Below are positions 1 to 11,360 of a stretch of 64,000 nucleotides of DNA, in pieces. Origin of the DNA: Aedes albopictus (lineage: Eukaryota > Arthropoda > Insecta > Diptera > Culicidae); contig NC_085138.1 in assembly GCF_035046485.1 (NCBI RefSeq), positions 267,635,694-267,699,693 on the forward strand, written 5' to 3'. Within the stretch, counting starts at the first letter, position 1, and each line of letters begins with the position of its first letter. Under the pieces are notes generated by a model. It worked only from the letters and a program-made list of their open reading frames with translations. It ran no database searches and had not been told where the DNA came from. The translations under genes and the position numbers were made by a program.

Positions 1-640
1 TCTAAAACCCCTGAAGCCTTCTGGAGAATTCATGAAACTCTTTTAAATTCTATTCTCTGGAACGCACATGACACCCACTGAAACCAATAGAATGCCCAAG
101 GAACCCCCGGGAAGATCCTGAAATTCTCTGAAACCTCATGGAACACTATTAAAACCCTATGAAAATTCCTGGAACGCTCCTAAAGCATTCTGGTAGACCA
201 CTGGAACGCCCCTGATACTCCCTGACACATAATGGAACGCCTCTAAAAATCCAATGAAATCCTTTTGGAATCCTCACACCCCTGGAGCGACTCTGAAATG
301 CCATGATACCTTCTGTTACCCCCATTTAACACCTCTGAAACACTCCTGGAACGCCTCGGAAATCCTTTGGAGCCCCCTGTAAAACCCCTTAAATCTCCCG
401 AAACTTGCTGGAACACTTCTGGAACGCCCAAAAACCTTCTTGAGACCCCCAGTAATGCTTCTGGAACGACCCTGAAAACCCTTTAAAACCCCTGGAATGC
501 CTCTGGAACTCTCCTGCTACGCCCCCTAAACCGCATGGAACTGGAATGCCCTTTAAACCTTACGAAACTCCCTGACACCACCCGACATCCCTGGAACACC
601 CCTGAAAGTCCCATGAAATCCCCTCCCTACAAACAAAAGC
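1..640. repeat. Degenerate CCTGGAACGCC/CCTGAAACCC short-period repeat
   Basis: The whole stretch is built from diverged 10-11 bp words such as CCTGGAACGCC, CCTGAAACCC and CCCTTTAAA in irregular alternation. It reads as an old minisatellite rather than coding sequence. Short frames on both strands here are translations of the repeat and were not called. Nothing else is visible in this segment. Confidence 0.7.
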
Positions 641-655
641 AGCTGCATAGCAGCT

Positions 656-805
656 TAGGGGCGTCCATAAATGACGTAGCTTTTTTAAAGCGATTTTTAT
701 ACCCCCTCCCCCCTCGTAGCATTTCGTCACAAATTAGGATACCCCCCCCCCCTCCCCTATAAATGACGTAGCTTGTTAAACTAACCCCCCCCCCCCCTCA
801 ACAAA
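656..805 (+). mobile_element. MITE copy or fragment, GACGTAGC family
   Basis: The segment starts AGGGGCGTCCATAAATGACG and continues with C-rich runs and the words CGTCACAA and ATGACGTAGC. The same end occurs in opposite orientation at 2873-2899, so this is one of two copies of a short non-autonomous element. The right end is unclear because a second ATGACGTAGC and a long C run follow. No coding potential is seen. Confidence 0.55.
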
Positions 806-1159
806 ATTTCATGTATAAAAGCAAGTAACGAAAAAAACTAAACTTTGTTCTGATTTTAATTATAACTTGTTTAACTTCCTTCGGAAGAGAAGTAAAGCAT
901 GGGTCCCGAGATAAACTAGCCTAGGGATAAGAATCTCGTTAATATTAACATCAAGAAAATAGGTGCAACCAGAGGAGATTATCACCAAAGCTAATGACTC
1001 AATAAACCACTCATCGTTCTACTTGATGCCGAAGAACAGGAAGTTGATGCTCCCAATACAGTTCAATACCATATTAGCCTAGGAGCTCTTTCGAAGATAT
1101 TAGTTTGCTCACTAATAAATCTGTTAAGAATATCAATTTGGTTTCATTTGAATAAAATT
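806..1159. other. Unrecognised AT-rich intergenic sequence
   Basis: I see no gene, RNA or clear repeat here. The stretch is non-repetitive to the eye and moderately AT-rich. Confidence 0.5.
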
Positions 1160-2370
1160 CACCATGACATTTGAAGGACCCTGAAGGAGTTTCTTTCAGC
1201 AGCTCATTCTGGAATTCCTCATGGAGTTTCTTTTGGGATTCCTTTTTTTAAGAATTCCTCTTTTTTATTTCCTCCAGCATTTGCTCCTGGGATTTCTTCA
1301 AGTATTTCCTTTGGGATTCCATTTGAGATTCCCTCCTTTTTGTATTCCTTCAGGGGTTTCTTCAGAGAATTCTCCAAAAACTCCGTCCGGAGTTCCTTCT
1401 TAGATTCCACCAAAAGTTCCTTCTGAGATTTTTCCGGGAATTTTTTTTTAAGGTTTTCTAAAAGTTTATCCATGGTTTCCCTCGGGAGTTATTACAAGGT
1501 TTTCTTCTCCTCTGTTCAACCAGTAGTTTCTTCGGACATCTCTTCAGGGATTTTAACCGGAATACATTTTTAGATTTCATCAGAACTTCTATCTGGGTTT
1601 CCTAAAGAAGTCCCTTTCGGGATTCCTCCAGTAGTTCCTTCTTGGTTTCCTTCAGGAATTCAATCAGATATTCATTCCGAGATCTCTACAGGAAACCCCT
1701 CCGGCATTCTTTCAAAACGCCTCTAGGAGTTCCTTCTGGGATTTCTCCAGGAGTTCTTTTTCGGATTCCTTCTTGGATTCTTCTGGGAATTTCTTCTGAG
1801 ATTCCTCGGAGGACTTCCTTCTATGAATTATCCAGTTTTTTCCCAGGTCTTCACCAGATACTTTTTTCCGGCATACCTCTATTCATTCCTTCTGGAATTC
1901 CTCCAAGATTTTCTTTCTAAGATTTTACCAGGACTATCTGGATACCTTCCGGGATTCCGCAAAAGTTATTTTCGGGATTCCTTCAGAAATTCCTTCCGCG
2001 ATTCCTTCAATAGTTTCTTCCGTATTTTTTTTCAGAAATTGAACCAGTTTCTTCTGAAACTCTACAAATCGGTCTTCTGAGATTCTTCAAGGAGTTTATT
2101 CAAGATTTCTCCAAAATTTCCATCTAGAATTGCTCCAGGAATTCCTCACGAGATTTCTTTTGGAATTTCTCTATGATTTTCTTTCAAGATTCCTTCAGGA
2201 GTTTCTTCTGGAGATTCGCAGTAGGAATGCCTGTGAAAATGTTATCCTCTCTTGTTGGGGAAACGTATAAAGAACGCCATGAGAAATTCCTTACAAAGCT
2301 GCTAGAGGAGCTCCTTAATAAATTGTTGGAAGAATTCTTTGAGGGAGTCCTGTAGAATCTATATAAGGAA
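1160..2370. repeat. Degenerate pyrimidine-rich short-period repeat (TTCCTTCTGGGATT-like)
   Basis: Diverged words of the type GGGATTCCTTC, GGAGTTTCTTC and GAATTCCTCC repeat about every 12-15 bases. The + strand is strongly pyrimidine-rich, so the - strand is purine-rich. This bias keeps stop codons rare and yields spurious frames of 60-100 codons on both strands. It is the same repeat type as 3240-4320, 5081-6130, 26473-27360, 35330-36870 and 59930-62900, but in the opposite orientation to the 3240 block. Confidence 0.65.
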
Positions 2371-2689
2371 CTCCTATAATAATGCCACAAGTAATGCGAA
2401 AAACTTAAAAGATTTTTCTTTTGCAACCTTAGCGGCGTGCAGTGCCCTATAGCAAGCAGCAAACTATTGGTCGTGAAAGGCATTTAAGCGAAATTGATTT
2501 TCATACACATTATTCTTTCATTATATTCATTATTCTTTACGCAGGATTTCAAAACCATTTTCTCAGATTCAGTTGTTGCGTCCGATACTTGGTCCGATAG
2601 CCGCATGTCTTATAAAAGGAAGCCTGCATTTATGTCCATTATTTGTTATTTACATTAATGTGACGGGAAAAAATAGATCACACAATATT
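2371..2689. other. Unrecognised sequence between repeats
   Basis: I see nothing convincing here. It includes an AT-rich TTATATTCATTATTC stretch and no long open frame. Confidence 0.4.
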
Positions 2690-2900
2690 TTTTTTTTATT
2701 TACAGGATAATGATACTTAACGCAAGTAAAAATTTTAATAATTACGAAATACTTTTTTTTCAATGAGCTTAATAGAAAGCTACGTAACATATCATAAACC
2801 CCTACCCCCCTATCGTCACACTTCGTCACAAAATCACAAACACCCCCCTCCCCCCCCCCCCCCCCCCCCAAAGCTACGTCATTTATGGACGACCCCTTAT
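2690..2900 (-). mobile_element. MITE copy, GACGTAGC family, reverse orientation
   Basis: The right end (2873-2899) is the reverse complement of the start of the 656 copy: on the minus strand it reads AAGGGGTCGTCCATAAATGA followed by CGTAGC. A long C run (about 2846-2869) and CGTCACA words follow inward, as in the first copy. The left end is not well defined; GCTACGTAACAT at about 2780 may be the other terminus. Confidence 0.55.
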
Positions 2901-3239
2901 AGAGCAATTTCTTCTGGGCGACGAAAGCTTTTTTAAACTCTTATAAAGAAAAAAATGTTGATTGGGCTAGAACGTCCCTAAAACGTCCTTAAGATCCATG
3001 GATCGCCCATAAAACCTGAAATCCCTTGGTCATAAGGTGACTTAGGGTATTATCGGCAGATTCTATCTCTTCGTCAGGATGAGTTTATGACGGCCAAATT
3101 GACTGAAATTATTTCCGGAATTTTGCCAGGAAACCAGATTCAAGCCTATGTTTTTCAGAAATTCCAAGTCAGATTTTGCTAAGATCGGAAGCACAGGCTT
3201 ATTTCTATAAGTATTTTTTCCTAAAAATAACATTTGAGA
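2901..3239. other. Unrecognised AT-rich sequence
   Basis: No gene or repeat boundary is recognised. The stretch separates a MITE from a degenerate repeat block. Confidence 0.4.
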
Positions 3240-4320
3240 ACAAATTAGAGGATAACATTATTAAGAATTTCTAGAAAAATTGAATCTTTAGAGAAGTTGA
3301 TACAATGGAGGTATCTTAGAAGAGAAATGAAGCGAAATTTTCGACGAAATTGTTGAAGGAAATCTTTCACCCATTTCTGAGCGAGCTTTCCAAGAATTTT
3401 TTGACGAATTTCAAGAGAAGTATTGGAGAAATTTGTGGAAGAATCTTTGAAATAACACGCCCTCTTTGGAATTCTAGAAGAAATCTCAGAATAAACTTCT
3501 GGAAGAATGAAGATTTTTAGTGAAATATCAATGGATAAATACTTTGGAAAAATCTTGTAGAGAAGTAATAAAAGAAGCTTACGGAAGAATCTTTGAAGGT
3601 ATTTCTGGAGTAAATACTGCAGGAATGGGATCCTGGCAAGATTTTGCAGCATAAAATTCCAGGAAGTAATCATAAACAATTCTTGAAAGAATCTTCAGAA
3701 GCGTTTGCTCTGAAGGAACATGCCTTGTAGAGATGTTTGTAGAATTCTCTTGGGAACTTGAACATAGAATTCTCAACTTACAATGACAGCTTCTTCAGCC
3801 GAAGTTGTTAAAGCTTAAGAACGCATCTGTTGTATAGCAACAATGTTTGTTGGGTTTAAACAGAAATCTTTGGCATTTTTTTTAGATGATACCTTGCGAG
3901 AAATTCTGCGCCAGTCTTTTCTAGAAGAATTTCTGAAGAAGTACTAGTGAAATTTGAGAAAGATAAATTAGAAGAATTTTAGAATAAGAAAAATTCTTGA
4001 TTACTTGATTTCTTGGAAGAAAATCTCTAAAGAAATTCTAGAGGAACTCCTGATGAATGATTTGAAAAAATCTTCTGTAGGAATCCTTTAAATGCTCTTG
4101 GAAGAAAATTTATGGAGAAAATCTTAGAGCAATTTTGAAAGAATACCCGAATAAATCTAGCCAAAGTCATCAAAGAAGTTCCGAATAATGTCTTCGTAGA
4201 TTTTTTAACGAATTTCTTGGAATAATTTCTGTAGAAAAACTTGGATGAATTTTTGAAGGATTCCTGAAGGAATTTATAGAAGTCTCATCGGAAAAAATAT
4301 TTTGAAGGAATTAATAACAC
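3240..4320. repeat. Degenerate purine-rich short-period repeat (GAAGAAATTCTTGGA-like)
   Basis: Repeating diverged words such as GGAAGAATCTTTGAA, GAAATTTCTTGG and AGAAGAATTTC occur roughly every 12-15 bases. The + strand is purine-rich. A 144-codon minus-strand frame (3245-3679) is a by-product of this composition and has no recognisable domain. Confidence 0.65.
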
Positions 4321-5080
4321 TAGTTTACAGCATTTTTGAACTCGGTAAGCTGATGATCATTTTTGGTGTAGAATCATGCCCTGAGTTCGAAAACGCGAAA
4401 GAAAAAAATTACAGTAGAGCGGAAATTTTTTCGACTTACCATACAAGGTTGATGATTTGAAATCGATTTTTTTTCTATTTTTAAGCAAAGTCGCTCACTT
4501 CAAACATCTCATTCTCCGTAATCAATGCTCCGATTGAGCTGAATTTTTTACTGTAACTCGCCTACATATGATATGTCAAATAAACGTCGAGAAAGAATTT
4601 TTAAGTTGGTTTTTTCTTATTGAAAAAAGTACATTTCTTCAAAAAATGTTGGGAATTTTGCTAAAATTTAAGAAGATCGTTTCTAAAACTCGCCAATATC
4701 TTGAATTTCATCAATCTGACGCAAAACCCGTATTCACATGATCGAATGGTATTGTATTCAGCTTTTAATTTATGGAAAAAGATTTAAAATTGGTTGAACA
4801 AAACGTAATATATTTGAATTTAAGTAAATTACATATTTTGAAAAGTTGCAAAACTCGATATTGAGCCAAAACTCAAAAACTGTTCTACTTTAAATTTTTT
4901 GAAGGTCGGTTCCGAAATCAGCACTAAATTGTGTTTCAAAAATTTTGGTCGTTCACAGAAGTTTACGACTTTCGTTTTATTTTGTAAACTTGTGTAATAG
5001 ATTCTTTTAGAGGATACATCTGAGAAGTGAATCCTGGGAAAATTTTTCAAAAGAATTATTGGAGCAAACCACGGAGACAT
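4321..5080. other. Unrecognised AT-rich intergenic or intronic sequence
   Basis: Non-repetitive AT-rich sequence with no long frame and no recognised repeat ends. It may be an old unrecognised transposon, but nothing supports that directly. Confidence 0.4.
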
Positions 5081-6130
5081 TTCTGGAGGTGTCTTAAAAA
5101 ACCCTCGGGGGATTTTTAAACGTTATTTCGGAGGAAACTTCCGAGGATTTCAAATGGAATCCCAAACGAATCCTCAGAAAACTTTATGAAAAAGTCCTCG
5201 GAAGAGGTTTTAAAAAAAATCATCAAAAGAGAGAAGATATTTTTTTTGAGGAATTTCCATAATGTCTCTTAGGAATAAAAAAAATCAGGAGGAAATCTTC
5301 AATGAACTTCTGAAAAAAACATTTTAGAGAAATTCTCGGGTTTTGCGATTTCTCAATAGAAAATTTTGAGAATTCCTCGAAAAAAATAAAAAGAATAATT
5401 TTTAGAGACAATTCTGAAGATTTTTTTATAGACAAATTTGGTGGAAATATTCTTAGAAGAATTCTCTTAAGCATTGTTGATGAATCTTGGGACAAATATT
5501 CAGTAAACTATTTTGAGGATTCTCTGGAAGAACCCTTGAAGCACTTTTTTAATGCTTTTACGAATCCTTGAAAGAATATCTGAATGAAATTTTATATAAA
5601 TTATAGAAGATAGTTACTCTGTCGTCAGGCTGTTGTTCCAAATAAATTTAAGAAAATAACATTCAAAAGAATCTTGCATGAATTTCTGAAGCATGAATGT
5701 AGAAAACTAAGTGAAACCATCTTCTTTGATGATACCTTGGAGAAGTGTATGTAGATTATAGATACCCTCTTAAAATTAAAGCATAAATTCTGGAAAATCC
5801 TAGGAAGAAGAATTTCAATATCATGATGTTATTGGGACTGAATTGCTCGAGTAAGTTTTAAAAGAATTCCAGAAAATAGTTTCGAAGAAATTTCTGGAAA
5901 AATCTTGTAGAAATTCCAGGATTGATCTTCGGAGGAACGTTTGAACGAATTCTTGAAAGCATTTGCAGAACAATCTGGGTAATTATTGAAAGAAATTCTG
6001 TTGAAGTCGTGGTAAAATTTCAAGCAAAACTTCTTTAAAAATGTATTTCAGAAGAAACCTCTGTAATATCTTTAAAACGATCTTAGAATAACTTGTGTGA
6101 GAATGGTTGGATGAATTTCCAAAGGAGTAC
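5081..6130. repeat. Degenerate purine-rich short-period repeat, second block
   Basis: Same composition and word set as 3240-4320 (GAAGAATTTC, GGAAATATTCTTAGAAG, TTGAAAGAAT). Frames on the minus strand (5223-5495, 5829-6023) are repeat translations. Confidence 0.6.
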
Positions 6131-6694
6131 TCAAATGAATCGTAACAAAAAAATATAAAAGCTTAACTAAGGCTTGAAAAAAGTCATTGGATCGGTTGGT
6201 GAGCTTTAAAAAACACTTGCAAATATAAACTATGTGTTTTCAAAATTCTTTACTAGCCGATTTTTTTGTAAGGTTGTGGTTGATTTTCAACAGTTTTCCT
6301 TTTAAAATTGCTGATTAAAAGATAAATAATTTAAGATATTCAAAAATTTTGTGATGGTTTTGAAGAAATTGCCAGTAGAATATTTTAAAAATCTCGTGGC
6401 AGCTATGGAAAAAATCGTTCCACAATCTCATAAAAGAAAAGCATATTTGTTTCATTAGAAACCTTTTCGAATTTCCCAAAAAAATGATGGTCATCATATT
6501 CAAATCACCGCTAAGTTAGAAACAATTAGGCAAATTCTGCCTCAATGACAACTTAAAGAATAGAAACTTTAAATTTTAGTTTAGTTTTTATTGAAAATGT
6601 TCACTTATGTTATTGGTTTGTCTTCACATATGGCATCACTGGACTCACCCAAATCCCAGCATATCAGGAAAACCGTTTTCAGTTTTCACCCATG
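6131..6694. other. Unrecognised AT-rich sequence
   Basis: No recognisable gene or repeat. It ends at the RTE-like fragment beginning near 6695. Confidence 0.4.
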
Positions 6695-6830
6695 ATTTTC
6701 TGTAGCTCTGTACCACCGATTGTATCATAAGCAGCCTTGAATTCGATGAATAGGTGATGCGTTGTCGAATGCTGAAGAACTGGGCCATTGCTGACCGGCC
6801 GTCAATGAAGCCGGCTTTACAACTTCATTA
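6695..6830 (-). pseudogene. RTE-like non-LTR reverse transcriptase fragment
   Basis: The minus strand encodes a broken version of the RT segment seen intact at 63606-63962. Recognisable residues are GFIDGRS near 6815-6795, then FIEFKAAYDTI in a shifted frame. The DNA also parallels 63790-63950 directly, for example TCGATGAATAGGTGATGCGTT here versus the corresponding bases near 63841. Only about 45 codons remain, with at least one frameshift, so it is a dead fragment. Confidence 0.6.
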
Positions 6831-8609
6831 GAACACATAAATTTTATTTGACGTACGATTTTCATCCATCATAAATCAATCTTCAGCTTTGTCAGTAAAA
6901 AAGTGACTTCTATTTCGGCTTCTCCTTTGTCACTAGTTTAACTTCATATGGTTTAAGACATTACGATGCTTCCCGCAATCGGAATAGTTCCTCACGCTTT
7001 CTATGTTTAACTTTTATTGATACCAGCATCCAAATAGACACACCCAACGACTGAGACTATTTCAAGATCCTGCATACAAACTCTAACCTGGATCCCTAAA
7101 AACCAATAAATATTTCAACAAGTTGGCAATCTTGCCCCAAAAATCTTGCGCCAATTTCGCCAAGCTTTCTCCCCAAATGATGTCGGGGACAACCTTCGGT
7201 TCATGTCAGAGTCATTTTCATTTCAATTTCTCCACAGCTCACCCATGGACCCCACGGCTGGCAAAGGAAGCAAAATCAAGAAACAGTCGAAATATGTCGC
7301 AATAAAAGCAGAATAACTGAATCGCCGAGTACCCGTCGTCGTCGCACCACGTGTGTGGGAGGAAAATCGGGCACAAAGGTAGGAAGTAAGCAATTTTGTG
7401 CATATTTCTCGCACATATGACACGATTACTGTGTCGGCAGAAAGGTTTTTCCCCTCCCCCGGAATGGAACAGAGGGAAAATCGATTTCAACACCGGATGA
7501 CAGACGTCTGGGGATGAAAAAGTGTCGGTTGTGGGGATGGTGGATGGCCGGCAGGTAGCGAAGAAAACTCAAAGGAACCAGAAAGTTGAAGGCTTCTGGG
7601 GGAAAAGCAGAAGCAGCGTGGTTATGGTGTTGCGTGATACATTTGAGTGACATTTTATTTGCTGGGCTTTTGCTTTATAGGGAATCGGAAAATTTAAGAC
7701 GATGAAAGTTAAAGAAAGAAATATTCAGAAATTTTGATTGTACTGCTTGAAGGAGATGTATCTGTATCGTTGTGCCGCGGTTATGTTTGCTTGAGAATGT
7801 GTTAAATCAATGCAATTTGGATATTCTCGTGATGTGATCTAAGAAAAAATGCCATAAAATACTGATTGCTTACTTTACGTTTTTAGCTGTTCAAAGATTA
7901 ATTTTGAATGTGATAGAAATTGGCTAAAAATTGAGTACCTTATAAGGAAGTACTCAACATCGCTTATCATTTTGTATGTTTCTCTCAAATAGTAATAAAA
8001 AATCATAAGAAAATCTGAGATGAACCAGCCACGGGCTGAAAATCTCATAAATAAAGATATAAAAAAAATCATAAGAAAACACTTTGACAGAATCAGTCTC
8101 TGACTTTCCCGAAAGGTAATCCTATAACTACACCGCCATAATCTAAAACCATATCCTTGTGGTAGCATGCTGCTTCTCAGAAGATATAACCGAATGACCT
8201 CTGATAAAACAAATCATTGTGAGACTTTGATGTGCCTTCTAGTTTGATTGAATCTAACCTTTTTGCCTTTCTGCGCCTGCGGTTGCTCCATCGTCAATAA
8301 GATTAACAACGCAAACCTTAACATCGCACTGGCGATTTTTTCTTGCTCTTATGATTAAGGCAATTTTCTAAAGCCAATAACATATTGTTAACAGCATACA
8401 GTTAAATTTAAAAAAAAAATACAACTCGTATCTAAAGAGCAGGCAATTTTCTAACTATTTTATTGATCCATAATAAACAAGGGGAATTAATTAGTTTACG
8501 TTTTCGCAAATATTTTTTTATCAGCTATTTCAATTATTTTCTCACATTTTAAAGTTTTCTGTATTCATTATCTGCCTCATAAACAAAGGCGGCTTACGGA
8601 CGGATCAAC
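6831..8609. other. Unrecognised, apparently low-repeat intergenic stretch
   Basis: This 1.8 kb lacks the degenerate repeats of its neighbours. It holds only short frames (up to 97 codons on the minus strand at 7875-8168) without recognisable domains or initiation context. It could be host intergenic or intronic DNA. I see no splice pattern that would define an exon. Confidence 0.4.
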
Positions 8610-8760
8610 ACTAGACGTGTGCGCCGCCGTCGCCGACGTTTTTTTTCATGCCGCCGCCGCCAGTCAAGTTGACCCGGCGCACCGCTGGTCATATTTATCC
8701 ACGCCGCTGAACAATATTTCCCACGCCGATGAGAAAATGACAACGAATTTTATGCCACCA
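8610..8760 (+). repeat. GCC-rich dispersed repeat, copy 1
   Basis: It begins ACTAGACGTGTGCGCCG and continues with GCCGCCGCC runs. The same 17-base start occurs in reverse complement at 49526-49542 beside another GCC-rich stretch, so the two are copies of one dispersed, probably non-autonomous, repeat. Confidence 0.5.
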
Positions 8761-8824
8761 CTTTGCGAATCTCCTGTTTAGACCATTAGCAATAATAGTA
8801 GTAATTTGTACATTTTTTGTCTTG

Positions 8825-9508
8825 TTAACCCTTTATAAGGCCGAGAGAATTAGGCACGGAATCCACTCGTTCTGCATTGGAATATAAAGTACATGTGGTG
8901 TAATGAACAAAAACCTTTTTATTTTCGAAAAATTCGATGGTCGATTTTGTATGAAAAAAATTGGTCTAAATTTCAACTTTTTGTCAACAAAGTTTAAAAT
9001 GTTGTTATTTTGTGATGCGCTTATCAATCATGCTGATTTTTTGACAGGTTATTGCCCTAATATTCATGAATTACTTGTGTGGATTTGAACTCGATTGGTC
9101 AATTATTTTGGACGATATGGCAATTTTAGTACATGCCCATTTATTATAGTACATTTTTTCAAAAGGCCGAGTTTCTAAAAGTAATGAAGCAATCAAGTTG
9201 AAATTTTGTCCACAAGTAAAAGGTTCATGGGCCTTTCTTTCCCCATCATTCGATTTTCATTTCGCTCACCACAACAGAAGTTCGAGCTTATAAACCTTTA
9301 TGCACTCAAAAATGGCGGTTTTTGGAGAGACATTTTGTTCTAAAAAACTCCCATTCATATTTGTTATGGCTCAAAAAAATCATGAGTGCTCACAAAGGCC
9401 TAATGTGTCCATCAGTTAAAACAGAAGTTGTAAAAATATTCTAAACGAACAGAAAAAAATATGTGTATAAGGTGGCAATATAGTTGCCACTGCCTTATAA
9501 AGGGTTAA
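8825..9508. mobile_element. TTAA-flanked piggyBac-like non-autonomous element
   Basis: Perfect 17-base inverted repeats TTAACCCTTTATAAGGC (8825-8841) and GCCTTATAAAGGGTTAA (9492-9508) bound a 684-bp unit. Reading the outer TTAA as the target duplication leaves an element of about 676 bp (8829-9504) starting CCC, as in the piggyBac superfamily. The interior has only 60-64 codon frames, so it carries no transposase. The superfamily call rests on the TTAA target and CCC start. Confidence 0.75.
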
Positions 9509-9550
9509 TGTTTGACGTGTTTTCTTGAGATCTTTTATAGATCTTTTGCA

Positions 9551-9770
9551 ATAGGGTCTTGTACTATTTGGGCAGGTGTACCTATTTTGGGCACTTGCAG
9601 CTATAACTAAGTCAACTTCAAAGCGATTGATTTGAATTTTTGTAAAAAAATTAGATGCTGTGCGTGCCTAACTCTATACAAAAACTCAAGTCAATCGGTT
9701 TGAAATTGACTTAGTTATAGCGGCAAGTGCCCAAAATAGGTACACCTGCCCAAATGGTACAAGACCCTAT
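9551..9770. mobile_element. Foldback MITE with ~77-bp inverted repeats and TA flanks
   Basis: The left arm from 9554 (GGGTCTTGTACTATTTGGGC) is mirrored by the right arm ending at 9767 with only a few mismatches over about 77 bases. TA lies on both sides (9552-9553 and 9768-9769), as expected for Tc1/mariner-type mobilisation. The total length is 214 bp and nothing is encoded. It sits about 95 bp upstream of the first LTR retrotransposon. Confidence 0.8.
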
Positions 9771-10263
9771 TTTCTATGATTTCTTTAACAGAACTGAAAG
9801 TATTTGAAGAGCCGAGTTTTTTCTTCTTCAAAAGTAATAAGCGAGTTTTTTTTGTAACTGTTGCAAAGACCTAAATATTCCCACGCCTTCCGATATTCAA
9901 AGTCAATTCAACTGAAACAAAAATGCATTTTTCACCCCACATTCCCAACAGCTGCCCGGGGGGTTTTAGATTCAATTTTCATCGTAGGGTCTACCTACCT
10001 CACGCGCGGCATATTGGAAGCAACGGGAAACATACCATTCGTTACTGACTTTGTTTTTATGACCCATCATCGTCCGGTGGTGGCCGGGTGCGATCGTGTT
10101 AGAACACGTTGGGCCTGGATCGGGGTGGTGCAAATTGTTACTACGCTTGGTGGGCCGACGACAAAGATGGGCAATAAACCCGAAAGAATGTTCTATTAAT
10201 CGCGGTTGAACAAAGGTGACATTGGCTTGGGTTGAACCTAGGTGAACCTAAAAGGAACGTTTC

Positions 10264-10690
10264 GAAATCGAGGCACCGAATTGGCCGTCTATGGTCTCAG
10301 GTAGCCTGGATTGTTTTGCACCTGATTCGTTTTGAACTCAGGTAAACTTTAGCTGGAATGTTGCGAAATCAAGGCGCCGTATTGGCCGCCTATGGTTTCA
10401 GATAGCCTAGATTGTTTTTTTTGTCACAAGATTGAGGCGCCGAATTGGCCGCATGTGGTTTCGGGTAACCGCAATTGTTTTTGTTTGTCTCGAAAATCGA
10501 TGCGCCGAATTGGCCGCGTAGCCGTGGTTGGTTTTTTTGTTTTCACTGGGTTCGCTTTGAACTCAGGTAAACCCTTGCTGGAATGTTCTGAAATCGACAC
10601 CGTATTGGCCGCATAGGGCGCCTGGCTTGTTTGCACTGGATTTGTTTTGTCTTCAAGTAAACCGAATGAAAAGAATGTTGGAGTACAATT
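10264..10690 (+). repeat. U3 sub-repeats, GAATTGGCCG family (five units)
   Basis: Five diverged units start near 10264, 10364, 10428, 10491 and 10589. Each carries a core like GGCGCCGAATTGGCCG followed by a GGTTTCGGGTAACC-like segment and a T-rich tail. Spacing is about 100, 64, 63 and 98 bases. They lie in U3 upstream of the TATA box, a usual place for enhancer repeats. The array is duplicated in the other LTR from about 24997. Confidence 0.75.
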
Positions 10691-10816
10691 TCAACCAACA
10701 TCCGTGGCCGGGACCCGGCTAGGGGTCATTGTGCGCAAGCAAGGTTACATTTGAATAACAAGGCGGTTGCTTTGTTTTGAAGAATTGGGTGCCAAGTCCG
10801 AAAGATGATGGGGCTA

Positions 10817-10893
10817 AGAATGATGATGATGATGATGATGATAATGATGATGAGGATGATGATGGTGACGATGATGATGATGGGGAGAATGAT
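10817..10893 (+). repeat. GAT trinucleotide-rich tract in U3
   Basis: An imperfect (GAT)n run with GAC, GAG and GGT interruptions, present again at 25550-25626. It produces acidic poly-D and hydrophobic poly-I frames on the two strands, which are not genes. Confidence 0.85.
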
Positions 10894-10925
10894 AATGACG
10901 TCGATGGTGGGGTTCAATTCTTTCA

Positions 10926-11320
10926 CACACCCAAGCCTTGTATACGCTCAAGTGAGGCGGGGCTAGAAGATGTAGGCCTTGGTGTAAAGATTCTCAGTAG
11001 GTTTTGTGCGAACACGCCCAAGTCAGGCGTGGTTAGGAGATTTAAGTTTTTCGTTGGCATTAATATTCTTGGTAGGGCTTGGGATACGCCCAAGATAGAA
11101 GAGTCGTGATGTTTTCAAGAAGAGAAGGATTTTAATCACGATGAGGACAAGTAGGATAGGTAGAGGTCTAGGTTTTGGACTTATTAGTATTTTCATTTGG
11201 TAGGGTTTTGGATACGCCCAAGTTGGTTCGGGCATTGTTAGGAATTATCATGACATCTTCGGCAAGACGAGAATGATCGTAGGAATTTTAGACACGCCCA
11301 AGCTGGTTCGGGTATTGCTA
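10926..11320 (+). repeat. U3 sub-repeats, ACGCCCAAG family
   Basis: The word ACACGCCCAAG or GATACGCCCAAG recurs near 10926, 11012, 11083, 11211 and 11291, with a partial copy near 10943. The last two units share GTTCGGG(C/T)ATTG(T/C)TAGGAA downstream. The spacing is irregular, about 70-130 bases. With the GGCCG units, much of U3 is built of two tandem families. Confidence 0.65.
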
Positions 11321-11332
11321 GGAAATTTAGGC

Positions 11333-11360
11333 TATAAATACGGAGGCTTTGGCTTCAGTC
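11333..11360 (+). promoter_or_regulatory. LTR core promoter: TATAAATA box and TCAGTC initiator
   Basis: TATAAATA at 11333-11340 is followed about 20 bases later by TCAGTC (11355-11360), which fits the arthropod initiator consensus TCA(G/T)T(T/C). This would place the U3/R boundary near 11357. The same pair is at 26066-26073 and 26088-26093 in the 3' LTR. The start site is predicted, not shown. Confidence 0.6.

Noticed and set aside
1..640. CRISPR-like array of short repeats
   Set aside because: Repeats are diverged, irregularly spaced, without spacers, and the context is eukaryotic.
3245..3679. 144-codon minus-strand frame
   Set aside because: It is a translation of the purine-rich degenerate repeat with no domain.
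9861..11109. Identical frames of 66-112 codons repeated at 24594-25842
   Set aside because: They lie in the U3 of the two LTRs and are identical because the LTRs are. No domain was recognised and the poly-D frame is a GAT tract.
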